A DNA stretch of 64,000 bases, taken from the NCBI GenBank assembly GCA_964392415.1, contig CAYMPL010000001.1:10618-74617 (forward strand). The letters run 5' to 3'. The stretch comes from CAYJMQ01 sp964392415. GTDB taxonomy: Bacteria; Bdellovibrionota; JACOXK01; 2-02-FULL-40-11. A program made the position numbers and the translations under genes. The notes below the pieces were generated by a model. It ran no database searches and was not told where the DNA came from. It was given only the letters and a program-made list of their open reading frames with translations. Of this stretch, positions 22,924 through 30,645 are shown piece after piece; position 1 is the stretch's first letter; each line of letters opens with the position of its first letter.

Positions 22924-24684
22924 ATTTCCCTGATCTCAATTTTTCTTTTTTCATCTTCTGTAGTGTCACACGCAGAAGATAAAGTGATTTACCAAAATGA
23001 TCACCGTGCTGTAAGAAAAGCGAAGGGAAAAGATATTTCCATTTACGTCGATGCGCAGTTTAAGAGGGCGAGAGAAGCAAAGACATATAATGAGGCGTGG
23101 GATACGTATGTTGTCATTCAAAAAGAGATCCCGGAAGAACTCATTTTAATAGAGGGGACAGATGTCATTCCGAGCGCGAAGCACGAGGAATCTGCTCGCC
23201 TGATGTCATGGAAAGAGATGAGAGCGCTCTTACTCGAAGCAAAGCAAAATGAAAGCTCGAAAGCAGCGTCTCAATTTTTAGACTCTCCATTAGGAGCGGA
23301 ACCTTCTGAAGAGCCGTTTCAAAAAGCTTGGAATGAGGCCACAGAAGATCTTGATTTTAGCCCCCACGATGGATTTCAATTCGCATGGCTTTTAGCGCCT
23401 TATCTTCCCACACAAACAGGAGGTCTCTGGGCTGAAAAGATGGGAGATGCGTATGTTGAAGAGGGGAATTACCTTCGGGCGTATGCTCAATATAAGGCAA
23501 TTAAAGATCATTCAATCGCTCATAATGAACGAATCGAGAAAAAATTAAATTACGTTATAAATGGTTTGGGAAAACGCCTCCATAGAATTAAAAAAGCAAG
23601 CGCACTTAAGGGATTAAAGCTCAGCGATGGGACGGTCTATCGGCTGGTGGTAGAAGAATTGGGGATGCACAAGGAAAAGACCCTCTTTTTGGAGATTGCG
23701 TATCAAAAAGGAAAAGTCATTCAAAAGAGAATAGATGATGCTGAGTTGACACATCTCAATTCAAAAAAATATGGTCATTTTCTTATAAGGGATGGGGACA
23801 AGATTTTGCTCATGCCACCGCCCTGGAACAGATATCTCATATTTGACTTAAATGGGATGCTTTTAGAAAAAGTTTTCACCAAAGAAGAGATAGCTTCCCG
23901 ATACGGAATTAAAAACATAAATGAACTTTTGTTTTCAAGGCATGGTTTTAGACTTATTTCCAGAGGAATCTTTAACATGGGGAGCCCACCTGATGAAGAG
24001 GGAAGAGGTGGTGATGAAACCTTACATTCTGTTACAATTACGAAAGATTTTTATCTGCAAAAGACGGAAGTGACCCAGCTTCAGTGGTATCTTGTTATGG
24101 GTGAAACGCCTTCGTGTTTTCGAGGAGAATGGTATTGCAAAGAAGAGTGGGATGAAGAGTTAAAGATTTGTCCAAATCATCCTGTGGAGCAAGTATCGTG
24201 GGATAATATTCAGATCTTTATTCAAAAGCTAAACGAGATGCAGAGTAAATATGTTTATAGACTTCCGACAGAAGCGGAGTGGGAGTATGCGGCACGCGGG
24301 GGGACGACAACACCATTTTATTTTGGAGAGACGATATTTTCTGACCAAGCCAATTACAATGGAGATGGCACTTATAAAGACGGTCATAAAGGAATTTATA
24401 GAGTGAAAACGATTCCGGTTTGCAGTCTAGGTCAGCCGAACGCATGGGGCTTATTTGATATGCATGGAAATGTGTGGGAGTGGGTTTCTGATTGGTATGG
24501 AGGATATCCCGCTGGAAGCGTGGTTGATCCGGAGGGGCCTCCCTCAGGCTCGCTCCGCGTTTTCCGCGGGGGCAGTTGGCGCAACTACCCGCATTATTAC
24601 TTGCGGTCCGCGAGTCGTTACTCCAATTCGCCGGACTACAGCTACGATGGCGTCGGTTTCCGACTCGCGAGGACAAAGAAGTAA
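22891..24684 (+). CDS. Exported SUMF1/FGE-sulfatase-domain protein
   Basis: The frame is open from 22807 (TTG), but the GTG at 22891 gives a proper signal peptide (MSFRARSARN, hydrophobic core, VVSHA/ED) and is the likely start; it lies inside a dispersed repeat. The middle 330 residues show no recognised domain. The last 230 residues are a formylglycine-generating-enzyme/C-type-lectin fold: FNMGSPPDEEGRGGDE, KTEVTQLQWYLVMG, HPVEQVSWDN, YRLPTEAEWEYAARGG, NVWEWVSDWYGG, VFRGGSWRN and VGFRLAR. The FGE active-site cysteines are not evident, so it is a binding or structural version. A repeat unit is also embedded in frame at 23164. The final 130 bases differ in composition, being richer in GC. Confidence 0.82.
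   Translation: MSFRARSARNLISLISIFLFSSSVVSHAEDKVIYQNDHRAVRKAKGKDISIYVDAQFKRAREAKTYNEAWDTYVVIQKEIPEELILIEGTDVIPSAKHEESARLMSWKEMRALLLEAKQNESSKAASQFLDSPLGAEPSEEPFQKAWNEATEDLDFSPHDGFQFAWLLAPYLPTQTGGLWAEKMGDAYVEEGNYLRAYAQYKAIKDHSIAHNERIEKKLNYVINGLGKRLHRIKKASALKGLKLSDGTVYRLVVEELGMHKEKTLFLEIAYQKGKVIQKRIDDAELTHLNSKKYGHFLIRDGDKILLMPPPWNRYLIFDLNGMLLEKVFTKEEIASRYGIKNINELLFSRHGFRLISRGIFNMGSPPDEEGRGGDETLHSVTITKDFYLQKTEVTQLQWYLVMGETPSCFRGEWYCKEEWDEELKICPNHPVEQVSWDNIQIFIQKLNEMQSKYVYRLPTEAEWEYAARGGTTTPFYFGETIFSDQANYNGDGTYKDGHKGIYRVKTIPVCSLGQPNAWGLFDMHGNVWEWVSDWYGGYPAGSVVDPEGPPSGSLRVFRGGSWRNYPHYYLRSASRYSNSPDYSYDGVGFRLARTKK
23164..23193 (+). repeat. Dispersed repeat unit inside the SUMF1 coding sequence
   Basis: GTCATTCCGAGCGCGAAGCA followed by CGAGGAATCT, in frame and encoding VIPSAKHEES of the protein. 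It leaves the reading frame intact because the unit is a multiple of three. Confidence 0.8.
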
Positions 24685-24785
24685 TTCTCGGCACTTTTAC
24701 GATTTTATACTTGGTGCGCCTTAGCAGATAGCGCCAATAAACCATCCTTGTTTTATCGATTTGGGATGCGTTATAGTGAAGCATT

Positions 24786-25469
24786 ATGCGGGTTTTTTTA
24801 TTGTTTTTTTTGATTTTTTTGCCCCATTGCGCTCCCGCGCTTCATAATATCATTTCCAATGCTGAAGTTTTAGCCAAGCTCAATCACAATGGTGAAAAGA
24901 TTTCATCTTTCCGCGGCATGGGGCGTGTTTCTTTTAGGCTCAGTCAAAAAGAGGGGGCCGTTGAAGTCCTCATTGTTGCAGATAAAAAGGGGAACCTAAG
25001 GCTTGAAACCGGAAATTTTTTTGGGGTGCCTTTGTCAGCAATGACGATCCAAAATCAGAAGCTTGCCTACTATGTCATCTCAGAAGAAAAGTTTTACATT
25101 GGGGAACCATCTGAGAAAATTGTTTCTTCTGTGCTCCCTCTTCAAATTGAAGAGAGGGATTTGCGAGGGCTTATCTTTTTTTCGAAAGAGACAGTGGAGG
25201 GATTTAAAAAGAAAAAATCTTTTAAGTTGGATATTTTTAAGTGCCGCTATGAGGAAAAACAGAATCTTTTTTATCCGATCGGTTTTCGATTGACGGATGA
25301 AAAAACGGGGGAATATCTGCAAATAAACTGGGAAGAATATGATTTAAATCCGTCCCCCTTTCCGGCTAAGATCTTTCGGTTGGAAAGACCCCCGCAGGCG
25401 AGGTTGATGGTGTGGGGGACGACTGAAAAGCATTCGCCGCTTCTCAAAGGGTATGATGAAATTGAGTAA
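24786..25469 (+). CDS. DUF4292/LolB-like lipoprotein
   Basis: The 227-residue protein begins with a signal peptide ending in a lipobox-like LPHC. It then follows the DUF4292/LolB-like pattern: FRGMGRVSFRLSQKEGAVE, ADKKGNLRLETGNFFGVPL, MTIQNQKLAYYVISEEKFYIG and a C-terminal INWEEYDLN. These proteins have a half-barrel that can hold lipid tails; a role in lipoprotein or lipid handling in the envelope is possible. It precedes the Opp ATPase genes by about 60 bases and may share their transcript. Confidence 0.65.
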   Translation: MRVFLLFFLIFLPHCAPALHNIISNAEVLAKLNHNGEKISSFRGMGRVSFRLSQKEGAVEVLIVADKKGNLRLETGNFFGVPLSAMTIQNQKLAYYVISEEKFYIGEPSEKIVSSVLPLQIEERDLRGLIFFSKETVEGFKKKKSFKLDIFKCRYEEKQNLFYPIGFRLTDEKTGEYLQINWEEYDLNPSPFPAKIFRLERPPQARLMVWGTTEKHSPLLKGYDEIE

Positions 25470-25532
25470 GCCTTTTTAAACAACCTACCAAAATCCCTTG
25501 CGTTTAAAGAAGGGGTTCGGTATTCGGTCAAT

Positions 25533-26519
25533 ATGAGTGAGTCTCTTGAGATTAAGAATCTGAAAACCTCTTTTTTCCTTGAACAAGGGGAACTGAAAGC
25601 GGTTAACAATGTCAGTTTCAAACTCTCGAAAGGGGAGACACTCGGGATTGTTGGCGAAAGCGGCTGCGGCAAAAGTGTCACGGCGCTTTCTGTGATGCGG
25701 CTTATCCAGGAACCGCCTGGAAAAATTGTCGGGGGGGAAATTTTCTATCAGGGGAAAGATCTTCTAAAGCTTCCGATTGCCGAGATGCGCCACATTCGCG
25801 GGAATAAGGTTTCGATGATTTTTCAGGAACCGATGACGTCGCTTAATCCTGTTTTTACGATTGGCAATCAGATTGAAGAGGCGATAGAGCTTCATCAGGA
25901 TTTATCGGCGAAAGAGGTAAAGAATAAAGCGGTTGAAATGCTCAAACTGGTTGGAATTTCCTCGCCGGAAAGGAGAATCAAAGATTATCCGCATCAGTTA
26001 AGCGGCGGGATGCGACAGCGTGTCATGATTGCGATGGCCCTTTCCTGTGAACCTGAGATCTTAATTGCCGATGAGCCGACGACAGCTCTCGATGTGACGA
26101 TTCAGGCGCAGATTTTGGATCTTTTAAGAAAACTTCAGGATGAATTTGGAATGGCCATTATGCTGATTACCCATGATCTCGGTATTGTCGCTGAAATTGC
26201 GGATCGTGTCATTGTCATGTATACGGGAAAGATCGTTGAAGAGGCGGGTGTCGAAGAAATTTTTGAATTGCCCTTGCATCCCTATACCATCGGTCTTTTA
26301 AAATCGATCCCCTCTCTTCAAATGGCGCACCGCGGCAGAGAGGAGCGCCTGCAAACAATCCCCGGTATGGTTCCCAATATTTTGGAGATTGGAAAAGGGT
26401 GTCCTTTTGAAGATCGCTGTTTTTTACGTGTGCCGCATTGTAAAGAGGAAGAGCCGGAACTTCGCGAAATTAAGCCCGGGCATTGGGTGAGCTGCTTTGA
26501 GGCAAAATTACCATCATGA
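25533..26519 (+). CDS. oppD: Oligopeptide/dipeptide ABC transporter ATPase, OppD/DppD type
   Basis: The 328-residue ATPase has Walker A GESGCGKSV, Q-loop MIFQEPMTSLNPVF, signature LSGGMRQRVMIA, Walker B ILIADEPTTALDVT and the H-loop LITHDLGIV. The C-terminal oligo_HPY extension (GCPFEDRCFLRVPHC) has the cysteine cluster of Opp/Dpp ATPases. The next gene overlaps by four bases. No permease or binding-protein gene lies on either side, so the pair must work with components encoded elsewhere. Confidence 0.93.
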   Translation: MSESLEIKNLKTSFFLEQGELKAVNNVSFKLSKGETLGIVGESGCGKSVTALSVMRLIQEPPGKIVGGEIFYQGKDLLKLPIAEMRHIRGNKVSMIFQEPMTSLNPVFTIGNQIEEAIELHQDLSAKEVKNKAVEMLKLVGISSPERRIKDYPHQLSGGMRQRVMIAMALSCEPEILIADEPTTALDVTIQAQILDLLRKLQDEFGMAIMLITHDLGIVAEIADRVIVMYTGKIVEEAGVEEIFELPLHPYTIGLLKSIPSLQMAHRGREERLQTIPGMVPNILEIGKGCPFEDRCFLRVPHCKEEEPELREIKPGHWVSCFEAKLPS

Positions 26520-27490
26520 ACGAACGGCTGATAGAAATTCGGGATCTCGTGAAACACTTTCCGCTGAAAAAGGGATTCCTTTCGACCAAAACCGAAGCGG
26601 TTAAGGCGGTCAATGGGGTTCATCTCGATATTTACAAAGGGGAAACGTTAGGACTTGTCGGTGAGAGCGGTTGTGGAAAATCGACGCTGGGGCGCCTGAT
26701 TTTAAGATTGATTGAACCAACAAAAGGGGAGGTCAGGTTTAGCGGGGTGAATATTTATTCACTGAGTTCGAAGGAACTTCGCAAACAGCGACGTCAGATG
26801 CAGATTATTTTTCAGGATCCGTATGCGTCTTTGAATCCCCGAATGACGATCGGGGGGATCGTTGGAGAGCCGCTTGCGATTCATCATCTTGTCAAAACCA
26901 AAAAAGAAAAAATGGAAAGGGTGGTTGATCTCCTGAAAGAGGTGGGGCTCCGTCCGGATATGGTGAATCGATATCCACATGAATTTAGCGGGGGGCAGCG
27001 CCAAAGGATTGGCATTGCGAGGGCCGTTGCGTTAAAGCCTGAGTTTATTGTGTGTGACGAACCTGTTTCAGCCCTTGATGTTTCGATTCAGGCGCAGATT
27101 ATTAATCTTCTTTCTGATTTACAGAAAAAATTTCGACTTACCTATCTTTTTATTGCGCATGATTTAAAAGTGGTTGAATACATCAGCGACCGGGTGGCGG
27201 TCATGTATCTTGGGGAGATTGTTGAACTTGCAAAAAGTGAAGATATTTACCGCGATCCCAAGCACCCTTATACGCAGGCGCTTCTTTCGGCAATCCCTGT
27301 GCCGAATCCCAAAGCAAAGAGTTCCAGAATTATCTTAAAGGGGGATGTCCCAAGCTCGATTTCTCCACCGCCTGGCTGTCCATTTCATACGAGATGTCAT
27401 TATCAGATTGTCGGGGAGTGCAAGACCGTTCATCCCGAGCTCCGCGAGCTGGCCCCCGGCCATTGGGTGTCGTGTCATTTGGCGAAATAA
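26516..27490 (+). CDS. oppF: Oligopeptide/dipeptide ABC transporter ATPase, OppF/DppF type
   Basis: The 324-residue partner ATPase has Walker A GESGCGKSTLGR, Q-loop IIFQDPYASLNPRM, signature FSGGQRQRIGIA, Walker B FIVCDEPVSALDVS and IAHDLKVVEYI. The C-terminal HPY motif (GCPFHTRC) is also present. It pairs with OppD as the heterodimeric motor. A dispersed repeat follows its stop. Confidence 0.93.
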   Translation: MNERLIEIRDLVKHFPLKKGFLSTKTEAVKAVNGVHLDIYKGETLGLVGESGCGKSTLGRLILRLIEPTKGEVRFSGVNIYSLSSKELRKQRRQMQIIFQDPYASLNPRMTIGGIVGEPLAIHHLVKTKKEKMERVVDLLKEVGLRPDMVNRYPHEFSGGQRQRIGIARAVALKPEFIVCDEPVSALDVSIQAQIINLLSDLQKKFRLTYLFIAHDLKVVEYISDRVAVMYLGEIVELAKSEDIYRDPKHPYTQALLSAIPVPNPKAKSSRIILKGDVPSSISPPPGCPFHTRCHYQIVGECKTVHPELRELAPGHWVSCHLAK

Positions 27491-27492
27491 GG

Positions 27493-27541
27493 GTCATCCT
27501 GAGCCAAGGCGAGAGTCATCCTGAGCGAAGCGAAGGATCTC
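27493..27541 (+). repeat. Dispersed repeat, tandem of a partial and a full unit
   Basis: GTCATCCTGAGCCAAGGCGA then GTCATCCTGAGCGAAGCGAA ending GGATCTC. Its right edge overlaps the stop codon (27540-27542) of the convergent response-regulator gene. Confidence 0.85.
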
Positions 27542-28049
27542 ACCGTATCTGCAAATGCATAATCGTCCGAACGGTCTCTGTGATTTCATGGATATTGAAA
27601 GGCTTCGTAATGTAGTCGTGGGCGCCGAGCTGGAAGGCAAGTTTTTTATCCATTTCGCTTTTTCGGCCTGAAATAAAGACGACCGGCACATTTTTGAGAT
27701 CGTCATGCTCTTTGAGAAGTTTACAGAGTTCAAAACCGTCGACCCAGGGGAGGTTAATATCAAGAAGAATCAATTCAATTGATTGAGATTCAAGGAGTTG
27801 AACGAGATCTGTGGCATCTTGCGCGAGATATACCTCGTAGCCCTCTTTTTCAAAGAGTCTCTTTAAGACACTGCGCGTTGAGGGGTCATCATCTACGACC
27901 AAAAGGTGCTGCGGGGCGCTTTTTCGTTTGATACTTCGATATTCATCCAGGGAAACAACCTTTTCCCCGACGATTTTTCTCTTTTTAATCCGCTCGATTT
28001 CTGAAGCAAGTTTTTTTGTGGAGACCGCTTTTGGGTCAAGTTTTGACAT
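27540..28049 (-). CDS. Single-domain response regulator with N-terminal extension
   Basis: The 169-residue protein has about 45 basic residues first, then a receiver domain: acidic pocket VVDDDPS, phospho-acceptor Asp in LLDINLPWVDG, Thr/Ser switch in FISGRK and Lys in YITKPFN. There is no output domain, so it probably signals through protein contacts, like CheY or Spo0F. AAAGGGGG lies upstream of the ATG. Convergent with oppF; no kinase gene is adjacent. Confidence 0.9.
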   Translation of the reverse strand: MSKLDPKAVSTKKLASEIERIKKRKIVGEKVVSLDEYRSIKRKSAPQHLLVVDDDPSTRSVLKRLFEKEGYEVYLAQDATDLVQLLESQSIELILLDINLPWVDGFELCKLLKEHDDLKNVPVVFISGRKSEMDKKLAFQLGAHDYITKPFNIHEITETVRTIMHLQIR

Positions 28050-28162
28050 CCCTAACCCCCTTTGCTTTCATTTTGTGGAAAATACTGAATATGAAATGCT
28101 TAAATACCGCTTTTAGTATAAGACAAAATTGATCTCCCTATCAATAGGAAAAGTCGCTTGTG

Positions 28163-28192
28163 TTGACATCGCTTCGTGACATAGCCGATAAT
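28163..28192 (+). promoter_or_regulatory. Sigma-70 promoter of lgt
   Basis: A perfect TTGACA (28163-28168), 18-base spacer and GATAAT (28187-28192). The -10 box overlaps an upstream ATG (28191), which cannot therefore be the start; the expected +1 coincides with the ATG at 28200. Confidence 0.65.
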
Positions 28193-28199
28193 GTCTCCT

Positions 28200-28997
28200 A
28201 TGTACCCGATTCTTCTTAAAATTCCACTCGGTCCTGTTACGATTCCGATTCCCGGCTATGGGGTGATGCTGGCGATTGCCTTTAGCGTTGGGCTCTATTT
28301 GACGATCCGACGGGCGAAAGTCGAGCGGCTTGATCCTGAAAATTTTTTGAATGTGTCAACGTATGTCATTTTGGCAGCCCTCATCGGTTCCCGTTTCTTT
28401 CATGTGTTGATTGAGCACCCCTCCTACTATTTTTCCAATCCTCTTGAAATTCCGAAGATCTGGAAAGGGGGGTATACTTTTTACGGCGGGATGATCCCGG
28501 CAGCGCTTGTCTTCTGGTGGTATGTAAAGAAGCATCGCATGCCGGTTTTACAGTCGATGGATATCTCTGCAACGTATCTCATCCTTGGGATGGCCATTGG
28601 GAGACTCGGCTGTTTTCTTGCCGGTTGCTGCCATGGAAAAGTCTGCAGTTTTCTTTTTTTTCCGATTAGTTATGTGACAACACATCCGGATAGCTTTTCA
28701 AGACCTTTGGGAATTCCGCTTTACGCGACACAGATCTGGGAAGCAGCTGGGAATTTTGTCCTCTTTTTGTTCATTTTGTGGCTTAGAAAAAGAAAGAACT
28801 TTCATGGACAACTGGTAGCGGCGCTTTTTATTGGCTATCCCATTGTCCGGATTTTTGTCGAGATTTTCCGTGGAGACGATATTCGCGGATTTTTGATTCC
28901 CGATCTTGTTTCGACCTCTCAGTTTATTGGTCTGATCATGATGATCATCGGTTTCATCGTCTGGCATTGGGCACGTAAGCATCCTATTCCCAGATAA
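28200..28997 (+). CDS. lgt: Prolipoprotein diacylglyceryl transferase
   Basis: The start was set at 28200 because the promoter -10 box covers the earlier ATG. The 265-residue membrane protein has about seven hydrophobic helices and the Lgt motifs GYGVMLAIAF, GGYTFYGGMI, and the signature GRLGCFLAGCCHG with its essential Arg. The His of the usual HGG motif is Tyr (FYGG), a change also seen in other deltaproteobacterial-type Lgt proteins. It attaches diacylglycerol to the lipobox Cys of the many lipoproteins in this window. Confidence 0.92.
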   Translation: MYPILLKIPLGPVTIPIPGYGVMLAIAFSVGLYLTIRRAKVERLDPENFLNVSTYVILAALIGSRFFHVLIEHPSYYFSNPLEIPKIWKGGYTFYGGMIPAALVFWWYVKKHRMPVLQSMDISATYLILGMAIGRLGCFLAGCCHGKVCSFLFFPISYVTTHPDSFSRPLGIPLYATQIWEAAGNFVLFLFILWLRKRKNFHGQLVAALFIGYPIVRIFVEIFRGDDIRGFLIPDLVSTSQFIGLIMMIIGFIVWHWARKHPIPR

Positions 28998-29031
28998 TAA
29001 AGTTAATCGGACCGATTTCCGACCCCCGTCC

Positions 29032-29068
29032 GCACGTTTTTAAGCTTACCTAAGCTTAAAAACGTGCG
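29032..29068. repeat. Long near-perfect inverted repeat between lgt and comM
   Basis: Left arm CGCACGTTTTAAGCTTA (29032-29048) and right arm TAAGCTTAAAAACGTGCG (29051-29068) pair over 17 bases with one bulged base and almost no loop. There is no T-run. It sits 8 bases upstream of the sigma-54 promoter of comM, so it may be an activator site or an lgt 3' end. Confidence 0.6.
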
Positions 29069-29075
29069 AATTTCT

Positions 29076-29091
29076 TGGCATTTATTTTGCA
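29076..29091 (+). promoter_or_regulatory. Sigma-54 promoter of comM
   Basis: TTGGCA (-24) and TTGCA (-12) with exactly ten bases between GG and GC. The expected +1 (about 29102) is 8 bases before the ATG at 29110. Confidence 0.7.
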
Positions 29092-29109
29092 CTGCTGGAG
29101 AAGGGGCAT

Positions 29110-30624
29110 ATGTACGCAATCCTTCAAAGTGGCTGTCTGAACGGTTTAGAGATTTCGCTGGTGCAGGTGGAAGTCGATCTGCAGAGGGGATTGCCATTAT
29201 TTTGTATCGTCGGTCTTCCCGATCCAGCTGTGCGTGAAAGCAGAGATCGCGTGAGATCGGCCCTTAAAAACGCGCCGTTTGAGTTTCCGATGAAGCGAAT
29301 TACGGTAAATCTTGCGCCAGCCCATCTTAAAAAAGAGGGGTCATCCTTTGAACTGGCAATAGCGCTTGGATTGATCATGGCGGAACAAGAGTGGGAGTCG
29401 GCCCCATTTAAACATTTTCTTTTTTTGGGGGAACTTTCCCTCAAGGGAGAATTGCAGCCGGTCAAGGGGGTTTTGCCTCTCGTTCTAGAAGCCAAGAGGA
29501 GAGGATTTACGACAGTTTGTCTCCCTTCTCAGAATGCTTTGGAAGCATCGGCTGTTTCTGGCATGACGGTTTATGCCATTCGCTCTCTTTCTGAAATCGT
29601 TCAATTTTTAAAAAAGGAGATCGATTTAAAGCCGACCCTTTTTGAAATGAAAGAGGAGAAGTCAGAGCATGAGCTTTTGGATTTTTCTGATGTGAGAGGA
29701 CAGAAGTGGGCTAAAAAGGCATTTGAGATTGCGGCGGCAGGGGGGCATCATATTTTAACGGTCGGTCCTCCTGGCTGCGGTAAATCGATGCTTGCGAAAA
29801 GGCTGCCTACGATCCTTCCCTCTCTCGGCTTTGAAGAGTCGCTTGAGATTACAAGAATCTACTCCGTGGCAGGTCATCTAAAAAATGGGGGACTTATTCG
29901 ACAACGCCCCTTTCGGAGTCCGCATCATACGATTTCTTACAGCGCGATGGCGGGAGGGGGGCATCGGATGCTGGTTCCGGGGGAAGTCAGCCTGTCACAC
30001 CACGGAATTCTTTTTTTAGATGAGCTTGGGGAATTTCGTAAAGAGGTGCTTGAAGTGCTTCGCGAGCCGCTCGAAGAGAGAAAAATTTCAATTTCCCGGG
30101 TGACCGGCAGAACTATTTATCCTGCGAATTTTCTTTTGGTCGCGGCGATGAATCCCTGTCCCTGCGGCTACTATAAAGATTTGAAAAAAGAGTGTCACTG
30201 CTCAGAGGTAGATATCAGACGATACCGTTTTAAAATTTCAGGCCCTCTTTTGGATAGGATTGATATCCATGTTTCGCTCTCTCAGCTTTTGGTGAAGGAT
30301 CTTTCGGCGGCAAAAGACGAAGAGACATCCACAGAGATTTTAGAGAGGGTCGTGACAGCGAGAAAAATAGAGAAAGAAAGATATCAAAATACCCCCTTTC
30401 AAATGAACTCAGATCTCTCTTTAAAAGCGATTGAAGCATTTTGCCATCTCCGTCCGGAGGCGGAAAAGATTTTAAATCAGGCAATGGAACGATTTGGCTT
30501 AAGCCTTCGGTCTCGTCATCGGATTTTAAAAATTTCAAGAACGATTGCTGACTTGTCTGGGGAAAAAGAGATCTGCTCATCCGACATCGCCCAGGCGTTG
30601 CAGTTAAGGTTTTTGGACAGGTAG
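29110..30624 (+). CDS. comM: YifB/ComM-family Mg-chelatase-like AAA ATPase
   Basis: The 504-residue protein has an N-terminal Lon-type ChlI domain (EISLVQVEVDLQRGLPLFCI, FELAIALGLI), Walker A VGPPGCGKSMLAKR, the sensor region RSPHHTISYSAMAGGG, Walker B ILFLDELGEF and a Cys-containing loop NPCPCGYY. ComM is a branch-migration helicase that aids integration of transforming DNA, so its presence under a sigma-54 promoter suggests regulated DNA uptake or recombination. GGAG precedes the start. No other competence genes are in the window. Confidence 0.92.
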   Translation: MYAILQSGCLNGLEISLVQVEVDLQRGLPLFCIVGLPDPAVRESRDRVRSALKNAPFEFPMKRITVNLAPAHLKKEGSSFELAIALGLIMAEQEWESAPFKHFLFLGELSLKGELQPVKGVLPLVLEAKRRGFTTVCLPSQNALEASAVSGMTVYAIRSLSEIVQFLKKEIDLKPTLFEMKEEKSEHELLDFSDVRGQKWAKKAFEIAAAGGHHILTVGPPGCGKSMLAKRLPTILPSLGFEESLEITRIYSVAGHLKNGGLIRQRPFRSPHHTISYSAMAGGGHRMLVPGEVSLSHHGILFLDELGEFRKEVLEVLREPLEERKISISRVTGRTIYPANFLLVAAMNPCPCGYYKDLKKECHCSEVDIRRYRFKISGPLLDRIDIHVSLSQLLVKDLSAAKDEETSTEILERVVTARKIEKERYQNTPFQMNSDLSLKAIEAFCHLRPEAEKILNQAMERFGLSLRSRHRILKISRTIADLSGEKEICSSDIAQALQLRFLDR

Positions 30625-30645
30625 CCTCAATTAAAAATCGGGCGG

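Noticed and set aside
24218..24784. 188-codon open frame antisense to the SUMF1 gene
   Set aside because: It lacks a ribosome site and any recognisable product, and arises from the GC-rich 3' end of the SUMF1 gene, whose frame gives a clear conserved domain.
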